Virus record (IMG/VR): IMGVR_UViG_3300020446_001892
Coordinates: 19,698 to 83,697 of that record
Strand: one strand, 5' to 3'
Source of the DNA: a virus
DNA length: 64,000 nt
Positions 1 through 9,500 of the stretch are shown here, piece after piece. A program made the translations under genes and the position numbers. The stretch's first letter is position 1; each line of letters opens with the position of its first letter. The notes below the pieces were generated by a model that was not told where the DNA came from, did no database searches, and saw nothing but the letters and a program-made list of their open reading frames with translations.

Positions 1-1865
1 AATATTTCAGAATCATTTATTAAGTCACTGAATAATCTGCGTCTTTCTGGAGTTAGCATAGGAGCCATATGAATATTACTATATAATTTATTGTCTGGAT
101 CAGATAACGTTATAGTAAATTCTCTATCAATAGCACTATATCCAAATTGATCCCTAGCTGTCACAGTAAACTTATATGTTCTATCAAACCTTGTTGCATT
201 TTGATCTAAGGTAAAAGTTTGTGAATCGAATACAGTTAATCCTGGTTTACCAATAGATCCAAAGCTATTAACTTTACCAATTATTTCTCCTTCTAATGAC
301 AAAGATAAGCCAAAAGGTAAATTTCCTGATTTTATTGTGTAAAGCATTGTAGCGTTAGGAACAGTTGTATTTGCTTTTAATGCTAACGTGCTTATATAAT
401 TTGCACTGAATTCTCCAAGATTTGCAGGAGTTGTCCAAGCAATGGTACTGTCTACTTCTCCTAGCATTTTTACAACAAATGTTTTTTCGCTTTCTGCTAT
501 TTCTTCTTCAACTAATGCAATAGTACCTAAATCTAAACTTGTCTGACTAGGAATAGTATCAATTAATGGAGACGTAAGATTCACAACATCAAAGTCGTTA
601 CTAACATTTACTTGCACGTTAGACACAGTGTATGTTCTACCTAAGTAAGTAAATGTTCTTCCTGGCACTTTTCCAACATATGTAGGATCAAATTTATTCA
701 TTTTAATTTGTGTCAAGCCAGCATTAGTAGACTCATAGGCAAATTTTAAAAGTTGGACTCTATCTGTATCATAACCTATTCTTTTTGCTACAACAGTAAA
801 TTTATATTCAGTTGTAACTGCATTTTGATATGGTACACGCCCAGCTACTTCACCTGTGGTTGTATCCAAAGATAATCCTGGAGGAAGCAAGCTAGGACTA
901 CCGTCGTCGTTAGTACCTTTAAGATAATAAGATACTACACCACTAAGTGTATTTGCATCTATAATATCTAATATTAATGTAACATAATTATTTGCTCTCC
1001 GAAAGCCAAAATCTCTTGGGGTAATCCAGATAGGAACTCTAATATGTGAAATATCAGCAGTAAAAGTATTTGTCCCTACTTGCATAATAGTGTTATCAGA
1101 GCGTAAGAAGTCGTCACCGACAACGTATATTCTAAATTTTCTATTTGCTACTGTATCGCCGTCACTGACAGAAACTATAAATTCATAGTACCTATTTAAT
1201 TTTTTTGGTGATTGAGTAGGTGTGCTTAAATCATAAGTTGTTGTATCATAGTAAAAACTATCAAAACCATTATTATCAGGAATACTCCAGTCATAACCAG
1301 TTTTAAGATCTTCATCATATCCTACTTCATCATAATAACCACTAGCACTCCTTAGTTCTATGGCCCTTATAGGATCAACTATTCCAACTAACCTACCATC
1401 TGTAGTTAGTCTTATGCCTGGAGGTAATTCTCCGCCTAAACTACCTATAAAATATTCTAATTTTTGGCCAGCTTCGGTATCAGTGTCTATAACTTCTAGC
1501 TGAAAATCTATAGGAGCACTATCTAATATATAGTATACACCGTTGTTCCCTGCTGGTAATAAATCTTCAGGAGTTTGCCAAACAGGCAAATCTGCTCCTT
1601 GAACTATTATATTAAATGTTCTATCACTTATTTCGTTATTAAACGTTGCCCTTAAAACAAATCTAAAATTAGTTTCTCTCGGGACTTCTCTTGGTGTGCC
1701 TTTAAGTTGTATACCATCAAGATAAATTCCACCAGGTAACTTTCCGCTTATCAAACTGACTGTAGCATTTGTTTCTGATAGCGGCAAGGTATAAGGAGCA
1801 ATAGTTACTTGCTCGTCAAGTGTAAGAAGTGTTTTACCTGATATTTCTGTCCAATAATTTGCCAT
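1..1865 (-). CDS. Large Ig-like/cadherin-like virion protein (partial, C-terminus outside window)
   Basis: The reading frame starts at an ATG at 1865 (MANYWTEISGKTL) and stays open to the window edge, so at least 621 residues are seen and the end is missing. It contains several repeats of the putative-Ig (He_PIG) type, with the recurring pattern LPPGL.LD..TGE..G and strands such as PVWQTPEDL and TYKFTVTARD. Proteins of this kind are tail or baseplate-associated adhesins in T4-like marine phages. It lies first in a run of five tail/fibre genes on the same strand. A late-type promoter box lies 20 bases upstream of the ATG. The exact virion role is inferred. Confidence 0.75.
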   Translation of the reverse strand, partial: MANYWTEISGKTLLTLDEQVTIAPYTLPLSETNATVSLISGKLPGGIYLDGIQLKGTPREVPRETNFRFVLRATFNNEISDRTFNIIVQGADLPVWQTPEDLLPAGNNGVYYILDSAPIDFQLEVIDTDTEAGQKLEYFIGSLGGELPPGIRLTTDGRLVGIVDPIRAIELRSASGYYDEVGYDEDLKTGYDWSIPDNNGFDSFYYDTTTYDLSTPTQSPKKLNRYYEFIVSVSDGDTVANRKFRIYVVGDDFLRSDNTIMQVGTNTFTADISHIRVPIWITPRDFGFRRANNYVTLILDIIDANTLSGVVSYYLKGTNDDGSPSLLPPGLSLDTTTGEVAGRVPYQNAVTTEYKFTVVAKRIGYDTDRVQLLKFAYESTNAGLTQIKMNKFDPTYVGKVPGRTFTYLGRTYTVSNVQVNVSNDFDVVNLTSPLIDTIPSQTSLDLGTIALVEEEIAESEKTFVVKMLGEVDSTIAWTTPANLGEFSANYISTLALKANTTVPNATMLYTIKSGNLPFGLSLSLEGEIIGKVNSFGSIGKPGLTVFDSQTFTLDQNATRFDRTYKFTVTARDQFGYSAIDREFTITLSDPDNKLYSNIHMAPMLTPERRRLFSDLINDSEI

Positions 1866-1885
1866 ATACTAATCCCTATATAGCA

Positions 1886-1893
1886 TATTTATC
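1886..1893 (-). promoter_or_regulatory. Late-type promoter box GATAAATA
   Basis: GATAAATATG, a T4-late-like box upstream of the start at 1865. The same ten bases precede the giant fibre gene at 15.49 kb. Confidence 0.55.
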
Positions 1894-1895
1894 GT

Positions 1896-2594
1896 TTATA
1901 CTATAGAGCCAAAATCTGAAATTGTTGATGACGGAGTAATTATAGACCCATAATCAACTGTTGTATTTGCAACTACAAAATCTAGAGCAGAAGTGTAATT
2001 ATTTGTAACGTCACCAAAATCAAAACCTCTTACATTCCTCATGCTATTGTACATTGCTGTAACATTAATACCGTCAACTGTACCTGTAAGAGCACCATTC
2101 AACTCGGTAGCTGTAAGTGAATTGACATTGTTTATGTTATTGTTATTAGCATCTAAATTGCCACCTAAAGATGGATTTGTATCACTTTGCACTAATCCTG
2201 TTGCATCTATGTTTACTGTAATTGTGTTGCCTAGTGCTGTAGTGCTTACATTTGTGCCTCCTTGCACAATTAACGTCCTATTTGCACCTGTTACTGCACC
2301 TGTTCCGCTTGTTGCTTGTAAATTGATTGTTCCAGCATTGTTAATTGTTACTGTATTTTCATCGCTTGTAATTTCTATATTTGTACCAGCAACTAGACTT
2401 TTAAGTCCAATGACACCGTTTTCTTTGCTATAGAATATACCAGTACCAGACCCTAAATTAGTTGCAGTAGCTTGACCTTGCACTCTTAAGTCTAAATCGT
2501 CAAAATTATTGTTGACTTTTACAAAAGCCTGCCTTAGGTCATCTCCTGTACCATCATTTGCTAGTGTTCCTACATTAATTCTATCTATCGGCAT
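1896..2594 (-). CDS. Short tail-fibre-like structural protein
   Basis: This 232-residue protein opens with INVGTLANDGTGDDLRQAF followed by KVNNNFDDL. The motif also opens the 2964-residue fibre further on and is common in fibre proteins of marine T4-like phages. The rest is low-complexity, Thr/Asn/Gly-rich beta sequence (ATSGTGAVTGANRTLIVQGG, PSLGGNLDANNNNINNV), typical of trimeric fibre shafts. No enzymatic motif is seen. It sits between the Ig-like protein and a subtilisin-like protease on the same strand, and its own late-type box lies at 2611-2617. Confidence 0.75.
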   Translation of the reverse strand: MPIDRINVGTLANDGTGDDLRQAFVKVNNNFDDLDLRVQGQATATNLGSGTGIFYSKENGVIGLKSLVAGTNIEITSDENTVTINNAGTINLQATSGTGAVTGANRTLIVQGGTNVSTTALGNTITVNIDATGLVQSDTNPSLGGNLDANNNNINNVNSLTATELNGALTGTVDGINVTAMYNSMRNVRGFDFGDVTNNYTSALDFVVANTTVDYGSIITPSSTISDFGSIV

Positions 2595-2609
2595 ACTTGT
2601 CTCCTACTA

Positions 2610-4637
2610 TTATTTATTCTTCTTAATCCTTATGTTAGGATTACGTATTTGTATACCCTTACTTAAAACACGTCGAATGCCTTTTCTTGTTCTACGATCT
2701 ATATTACCTTGATATAAAACTTTAGCATCTCCTCCTTCAAGGCTGTTATAGTCAAACCAATTAGAATCATTAGTGCTTGTAGATTCAGTCCCTATATAAA
2801 AGTCTGACCCGTCTTGTACATCTAAACTTTGTATCCATTTTTTAACCTGTTTATAAGTCCAATCTCTATTGTGTTCTAATACAGTGGATATAAATCCTGC
2901 CGCCACAGGACAAGCCGCACTAGTCCCTCCGAAACCTGTATCTTCAGGGACACCTACACCAGATCCAGTGTTTGCAGTAAATCCTGGATATGTAGAAGGA
3001 TATCGTCCTTCAGATGCGTAATAAGTGTTTGCGGCGAGAGTACCGTCGGCAGGTAGATAACAGTCTATACCTTCACCTCTATCACTATAACCTACTTTGG
3101 CTTCTTTTGAACTTTTATATTCATCGTCTAAAGCACCTATGTTGATTGTTTTGTAATCTATTGCTCCATTACTTTTTACATGTTTACCACCTTGTTGTGG
3201 AAATCCTCTACGATTAGTTGTTCCGGTAACTTCTACACTAAATTCAAAAAATGTGCTTTCTTCTAATGTGTCTGAATTATTTTGGGCGATATAATTATCA
3301 AAATCTGGGTGTCCGTAGTTTACTTGTTTTTGATTACTGTTGCCTGCGGCACATACAAATATTACACCTGAATCAATTAATTCATCTAGAGCAGTTGTTA
3401 AAGAATTTGTTTTCATTTCTGATTTCCAACGCCCGGCGTCTCCTTGTGAGCCCATGTGGCTTAACCAAGCAATACCTGATTCGTTCGTATAAGAAGTTGC
3501 AGAACCACCTCTGTAGTGATAATAATATGTGCCGCCTGGCTGTTTATTAGCTCTATACCCCCAACTGTTTGAACTTAAGGTTGGATTTTTATTCCCGTAG
3601 TCTGGATTGATTGGCTTCATCTGATGAAAAAGTTTTTGTAAATCGAAACCTTGTTCAATACCTGATCCATAGGAACCATACAAATTCAGCACCCATTTAT
3701 TTGCATTGTAAGCCCAACCTTGGGTCCTACCGAAAGTTAATGCACAACAACATGTTGAATGCCTTGTTACAGAAAAAGGTGGAGGGCTTGTGTTATCTCC
3801 ATTACAGTTACTTCTAGTGTAGCTTGAACCTAAAGAACTTACAGTTCCAAATGATTGAAATTTTGTACTCCTGTTAGATGAATTTGTCCACCATCCTCTT
3901 GCAAAACTTTCTACAGGGACAGTGGTCCCGTCGAATCTCGTTGTTAGCCTATTTGCAGAATCTGCGTTAAAATAATCTGGATCCAAGTAGTAAGGAGCAT
4001 CTAAAACTAAGTCCAACAAGTCACATGTACCGTTTCCAGGTAATAAATTGCCTCCTACATAATCTGCAGGCGGAGGTGCACCTGTGCAGTTGTTTTGAAA
4101 CTCTGGATGTCCTATCCATCCTGCACCGTCGTCTGCTACTATGACATCAACATCTTTACCTGAGCCATATTGCTGTATATTGACATCTCCTACATAATTA
4201 TCTGCATAGCCATTTTCTACCCATGGATCTAATTTTTGCATACATCTCCATAATTGGTATCCTGTTCTATTGATGTCATCGTTATTTAAATTATTAGAAT
4301 TTTCAAACTCTCTATGGACTTTTACAGTAGTTTGATACCTATCTATTAATTCTGGACGAGTTGCATATATCTCATCTGGTGGTGGAGCATAAGTTTCAGG
4401 ATATTTCATGTAATCTATATTGATAAATTTTACTCTGGGATCTGCCTTTAAGGCTGTTGCCTCTTCGTCAGTCAATAAATAAGATCCTCTAGTAGGACTA
4501 TGTAATTTTTCATCTTCTACTGCAACTTGTCTACTAGGAACTGATTCATAGGTGTTGCCATCAGCTATTAATTCTGCATGTAATTCAGTCCATTGTTCTG
4601 TAGTGTGTGTTCCTAGCTGGTAGTACTTTTCACTCAT
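2610..4637 (-). CDS. Subtilisin-like (S8) serine protease, virion-associated
   Basis: This 675-residue protein has the complete S8 catalytic set. The Asp is in DVDVIVADDGAG (about residues 163-173), the His in TRHSTCC (His293), the oxyanion Asn in AAGN (Asn433) and the Ser in GGTSAACP (Ser573). The first 80 residues (LLTDEEATALKADPRVKFI) resemble an I9-type inhibitor propeptide, so the enzyme may mature itself. It has no clear signal peptide. Lying between fibre genes, it probably processes tail proteins or degrades surface material, as proposed for S8 proteases of other marine myophages. The role is inferred; the family is clear. Confidence 0.88.
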   Translation of the reverse strand: MSEKYYQLGTHTTEQWTELHAELIADGNTYESVPSRQVAVEDEKLHSPTRGSYLLTDEEATALKADPRVKFINIDYMKYPETYAPPPDEIYATRPELIDRYQTTVKVHREFENSNNLNNDDINRTGYQLWRCMQKLDPWVENGYADNYVGDVNIQQYGSGKDVDVIVADDGAGWIGHPEFQNNCTGAPPPADYVGGNLLPGNGTCDLLDLVLDAPYYLDPDYFNADSANRLTTRFDGTTVPVESFARGWWTNSSNRSTKFQSFGTVSSLGSSYTRSNCNGDNTSPPPFSVTRHSTCCCALTFGRTQGWAYNANKWVLNLYGSYGSGIEQGFDLQKLFHQMKPINPDYGNKNPTLSSNSWGYRANKQPGGTYYYHYRGGSATSYTNESGIAWLSHMGSQGDAGRWKSEMKTNSLTTALDELIDSGVIFVCAAGNSNQKQVNYGHPDFDNYIAQNNSDTLEESTFFEFSVEVTGTTNRRGFPQQGGKHVKSNGAIDYKTINIGALDDEYKSSKEAKVGYSDRGEGIDCYLPADGTLAANTYYASEGRYPSTYPGFTANTGSGVGVPEDTGFGGTSAACPVAAGFISTVLEHNRDWTYKQVKKWIQSLDVQDGSDFYIGTESTSTNDSNWFDYNSLEGGDAKVLYQGNIDRRTRKGIRRVLSKGIQIRNPNIRIKKNK
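2611..2617 (-). promoter_or_regulatory. Late-type promoter box ATAAATA
   Basis: AATAAATAATAG followed by GGAGA and the ATG at 2594. It overlaps the stop of the upstream protease gene. Confidence 0.5.
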
Positions 4638-4645
4638 AGTAACTC

Positions 4646-6529
4646 CTATACAATATTAATTGTGCCGTTCATATTTGTGTGAGATGTACATTGGTAATAC
4701 AGTGTTGCAGGAGCACTCATAGGCACCTTAAATGTAACCACACCAATTGTGCCGTTATTTGTTACACCATCGTTATATGGTGTGCCACTTGTACCAGTTG
4801 TTGATTGTATTCTAAAAGGATGGGCTCCTGAGGTATTATTAAAAACATATGTTTCACCTCTACGTAAATATAATGTAGGATCATTTTCTGATGAAGGAAA
4901 CCAAACATTCCCTGGGTCAGTAAACACATAATGATTGATGCCATCTGCACCTAAGTTAAATTGATACTGCACTGTTTTGCCATTTACATCTAAATTTCCA
5001 CCTAATTGTGGAGTCGTATCTTCCACTACATTAGCTATGCCTGCACTACCAGATAAGTTTACCCAAGAACCATTTGCACGACCTTGGAATACATTAGTAG
5101 ATGTGTTATATACTAAATCTGCATTTTCAGGACTAAGAGCATCTCGCTGTGAAGTTGTAACAGCAAGCATTTGAAATGGACCACTTGTTGCTTGTATCCT
5201 TGTTCCTGCATTTAATTCTATTTCATTATCTGAAAATATTTCTGGTGTTCCTGATCCAACTGTATTGAAAGATCCTGTAACATTTAAGTCGTTGTCTACT
5301 GTCAAATTATTTTGTACAATTAAGTCGCTTTCGAAAGTTACTGCTGGAGTAATTGTCATTGCACTACTATCAGATGTATCAATGTTTGATCCGCTTAATA
5401 CTACTGCACCGCCTGTCAAAGATGTTGTAGCATTTAAAGATAATATACCTGAAATATTATCAGCTAAACTTAATGATAAAGCAAAAGCGGCCGCTTCTAC
5501 ATTTATTTCATTTGTAGTGCCTAGAACTTGCATAGTTTCACTTGCAAGGTTTATACTTCCTGTACCTGTGTTTCCTGCTGTGTTAAGAGTGCCTGGCGAA
5601 CCATTAATAGTAATTTCACCTTCTGCATCACTTGAAGTAGTAATACCTGTGCCTCCACTTATTTTAAATGTCTCGCCTCTGTTTATAATTCTTGTTGTAC
5701 TATCGTCTGCCGCTACGGTAATGAATCCACCGCCGCCACCGCCTGACCCACTGCCAATAACTATGCCGTTCATTGTACTATTAGGCGGTAAATCTATTGG
5801 TACAGCATTAGAACCAAATTTTATTTCACCATTAATATACAAATCTTTAAATTGGTTACTTAAACTTCCTAAATCATATAAAGTATCTGCATGCGGTTTG
5901 ACATTACTTCTAATTGTTCCATCTAAATTAACCGCGGCCAATATGCTATCTATCATAACAGTGCTATCGTCTGCAAATACACTACCTACTAAATCTCCTG
6001 AATTGTTAACATCTACTGTAATTGATCCATCTGTAAGTTGCGTTAATGTAACAAATCCTGCATCATTTGTTAGAGTAGAAATATTATCTGCAGGCTGTAA
6101 AGCAGACTGTGCTAACGCTCCTTGTGCTTGTGTCGCCGCATCAGTAATACCATAACCGCCTAGTGTAGTAGGAAGACTAGTTATATCATTAAATGTTACT
6201 GATGTCAAATATCCAGCATCATTTGTTAACACAGAAACATTTTGTCCTTGGCTAACATACTGTGAATCATTTGCAAAAGTTGATACTTGTGTTGGGGTAC
6301 CAATTAAATCACCATAGTCGCCCGTTGTTGCAACCGTTGCAAGATTAAGACCGTTAATAGCAACACCATTTGTAATATTCAAATCATTTGCTGTAATAGT
6401 GCCAGTTGCAGTAATATTAATTGCTCCTGTAATATTATTACCAGTTAGATTTAAACTATCACCATTTGGAAGTTCTTTAATTTTATTACTGTCTGTTGTG
6501 TCTACAACTAAAGGATATCTATCAGCCAT
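4646..6529 (-). CDS. Tail fibre protein with C-terminal cupredoxin-like domain
   Basis: This protein has 627 residues. Residues 1-520 are fibre-like, with repeats of the type FANDSQYVSQG, LTNDAGYLTSV and LTNDAGFVTLT and a Gly run (SGSGGGGGG) near the middle. The last ~98 residues look like a cupredoxin. A His follows a Gly-Ala turn (GAHPFRIQ, about residue 570), and the end has YYQCTSHTNMNGTI with Cys614, His617 and Met620, matching the four ligand types of a type-1 copper site. The C-x2-H-x2-M spacing is tighter than in plastocyanin. Similar ends occur in other marine phage fibres. Copper binding is unproven; a receptor-binding tip is equally possible. Confidence 0.78.
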   Translation of the reverse strand: MADRYPLVVDTTDSNKIKELPNGDSLNLTGNNITGAINITATGTITANDLNITNGVAINGLNLATVATTGDYGDLIGTPTQVSTFANDSQYVSQGQNVSVLTNDAGYLTSVTFNDITSLPTTLGGYGITDAATQAQGALAQSALQPADNISTLTNDAGFVTLTQLTDGSITVDVNNSGDLVGSVFADDSTVMIDSILAAVNLDGTIRSNVKPHADTLYDLGSLSNQFKDLYINGEIKFGSNAVPIDLPPNSTMNGIVIGSGSGGGGGGFITVAADDSTTRIINRGETFKISGGTGITTSSDAEGEITINGSPGTLNTAGNTGTGSINLASETMQVLGTTNEINVEAAAFALSLSLADNISGILSLNATTSLTGGAVVLSGSNIDTSDSSAMTITPAVTFESDLIVQNNLTVDNDLNVTGSFNTVGSGTPEIFSDNEIELNAGTRIQATSGPFQMLAVTTSQRDALSPENADLVYNTSTNVFQGRANGSWVNLSGSAGIANVVEDTTPQLGGNLDVNGKTVQYQFNLGADGINHYVFTDPGNVWFPSSENDPTLYLRRGETYVFNNTSGAHPFRIQSTTGTSGTPYNDGVTNNGTIGVVTFKVPMSAPATLYYQCTSHTNMNGTINIV

Positions 6530-6546
6530 TTTGGTCCTCGCTACTA

Positions 6547-6553
6547 TATTTAT
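6547..6553 (-). promoter_or_regulatory. Late-type promoter box ATAAATA
   Basis: AATAAATATAG upstream of a GAGGA ribosome-binding site and the fibre start at 6529. Confidence 0.5.
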
Positions 6554-6559
6554 TTTTCA

Positions 6560-9500
6560 TTAAACTCTGCCTACCACAGCGTTTACAACACCTTTGTCCG
6601 CATCGTCTTTTGTATCTATTGCTTTTCCAATTACACTTCCAACTTTTGGATCGTTATCAGCTACTGCATATCCTGGTATTGCACTTGCAACAAGCATGTC
6701 GCCTTTTTGTATTTTGCCGATTACGTTTACAGGGACTTTACCTTGCAATGCAACCAATGTTTTAATACCTGGGCATTCTTGGTTCATTGTATATGCACTT
6801 TGATCACTGACAACTCCTGCTACTTTTGTAGATTTGTGTTCTGTGCTTTCAGTAACTTCTTTTTCTCCGCCAAATATTAATACAGTGCCTACTTCATATT
6901 CTTTATCGCCTTCATAGTATTCCGCCAAGTCAGCATATGTAGCTTCGAATCTAGAATTTGCTGTTAGGCTCCATCTACCTGTGACACTACCTGTGGTTGT
7001 TGCGGCACCTGTTGTTAATGTAGTTGCTTGAATAGTCCCTACAGTCAAACTATGTGTGTTTGGATTGTATGTAAAATGGGCGTCATCAGTATCTATGTAA
7101 GGACGTTGGAATGATGTTCCGTTAGCATCACTAAATAAAACTTGGTAGTTTACTGAATCATTTTTCTCATCAACATTGATATTATTTGCGTTTGTTGCAT
7201 TATCTGCGTTGTCAATAGTTCCTGTAATTTGTCCTGTAACAGTCATTGTATCGTTTACATAAACTGTTCCAGTACCATTAGCTTGAATATTAAGATTTGT
7301 ATCAGTTGTCATACTTCTTATGTCATCTGATTCAATACCTGTTGTAGTTACTTTTGCTTCAACGTTACCTCCTGTAACAAAGGTTACAATATCTGCACCA
7401 CCTTGTGAGAATCCTGTATTTTCTCCTATACCTATTCCAGTCCCTGTTCCATCTAATTCATCTGGAGCTTCTATGAAACTTGTATAAGTCCAACGTGTTC
7501 TTACAGCAGATACTTCCGTTGTGCCACCACCTGCTCCGCCTACAGAACCAAACGGTGAGTTTCTATGCAATACACTTTCTGTATATGCAGATATATCTCC
7601 AACTCTTATTACACCACCTGTGTTAATAGTAGGCTTACTTGATCCAACTGCATCAAGTATTTTTCCTTGTTCTGGTGTGCTAAAAGTAAGTGTATTTGAA
7701 CTTTCACTTAACACAACGTTTGTAGAATTTGCACCTACAATAAATGCAGTTGCGTGTAAGTTTCCGCTATCATCACGTTTTGCAATACTAACATTTTCGT
7801 TATCATATGCAACTTCACTTGTTGTATATACTCCTGTGCCTGTTGTTATAAGTGCTTTTCCAGGATCATTTACTGGATTGCCATATGGCTGTACCGCAGT
7901 AAAGTCTCCGTCTGCTATACCAAGACCTTTATCAACAACATTTGCATAGGTATCAATTTCTGGATCACCAACACCTGCTGTAGTTCTACCAATTATTTGA
8001 TATTGATCTAGTTCAGGTAAATCTGCTAAATCTACTTGATTTTCTTTAAGTGTAACCCAACCATCAGTAACAGTAAAGTCATCGTCATCAAAAGCCGCAA
8101 CACCTAATGATGCTTGTATTGTTTGTGCATCTCCTGTAGGAGCCGCCGCTATTGCTGAGGCAACATTCATATTCAGTTTGCTTTGTACAATAGCATCTGT
8201 AGTGAATTCTGTATTATCAATTGGAGCATGTACATCTGCATTGATTATGCTATCTGCTTCAATCTGTAAATCCCATTCTGTATTTGTTGCACCTCTTGTG
8301 ACAGTTAAATTAATATCACTTGCTGTACTTTCTACAGCTCTTACATATTCATCGATAGGTGCTTCTAATATTGCACTTGAAACACTTGGACTTGTTTGTT
8401 GGACAGATCCTAAATTTGTAAAATCAGTTGCGCCAGGAGTATATGTAAGAATAACAACATTAGCATTCTGTACTTTATCAAATCTTGCTTCCCTTGCTAT
8501 TAATGTACCTGTAGCTCCACCTGATCCTGTTATTTCTTTGTTTGCACTATTAGGGTCAAATAATGTACTTGATTCTGCCTCTACAACTATCTTTCTTACA
8601 CCTGTAGGAACAACTAGTTGTTTTGTTAAATTAGCAGGTGATACAGAATGATCAGTCCAGTTTCTTAAATCTGTAATTTCATCATATGCTGATACAGCCT
8701 CGTCCATAAACTCTTTTGTCACAGCATCTTTTAAATCTGTAGGATCTTGAAGGTTAGCAATTTTATTAGAGCTCATGTCTAATGTAGCTTCCATTCCAGT
8801 TGAACCATTAAGTGCTAAAAATCCTGGATCAAATCTATTTGAACCTGTTAATTGAGCTGTTCCATTATGACCTAATCTTCTGCTCACATAGTTTGCTATA
8901 GCTTTTTCTGTAGGAACTGCTGTATCACTATTATCTGTAAATAGTTCATCATTTGAAAATTCATCAATAGTCACACCTTCTTTAAATCCTAAAGAAGCAG
9001 CTCTACTAATTCCAACTTCACCTGCAAAAGTAATTGATCCTGTAGATTGGTCAACAACAAAATACTTACCTACTCTAAAGAATCCATCGTTATCAGAACT
9101 AATAAAGAAGACTCTTCCTTTTCTTCTTTCCCATACTTGCGAGCTTGTAGCATTATCAGCATCAGTATAAGGACCTGCTTTTGCTTCTAATCCTCCGACT
9201 GCACTACCTAATAAAACATTAGGATAGTTACTTGTGTTAAATCCACCTGTACCAATTTCAGTAAAGTCGTGTCCTGTTGCTCTAAGTAATGAAATTGCTA
9301 TTGTTATTTCAGCTGTTGTACCATTTATTAATCCAGCATAAACATTTCTTTGAACATCATTTACATAACCAATATTGTTGGCTGTACTACCTGTTACGTC
9401 ATTAGCAGTTAACGCTTGTACTTTTAGGAAGTATACACTTTCAGCATCGACCCATGTGCCGCTTGGACCTGTATATGCAGTAAATGTGCTTCCGTTTGTT

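Noticed and set aside
8178-8651. Long plus-strand frames within the tail-fibre genes (for example 5265-6155 and 8178-8651)
   Set aside because: They are antisense to repetitive, Thr/Asn-rich coding sequence, have no ribosome-binding site and give Val/Pro/Ser-biased low-information proteins.
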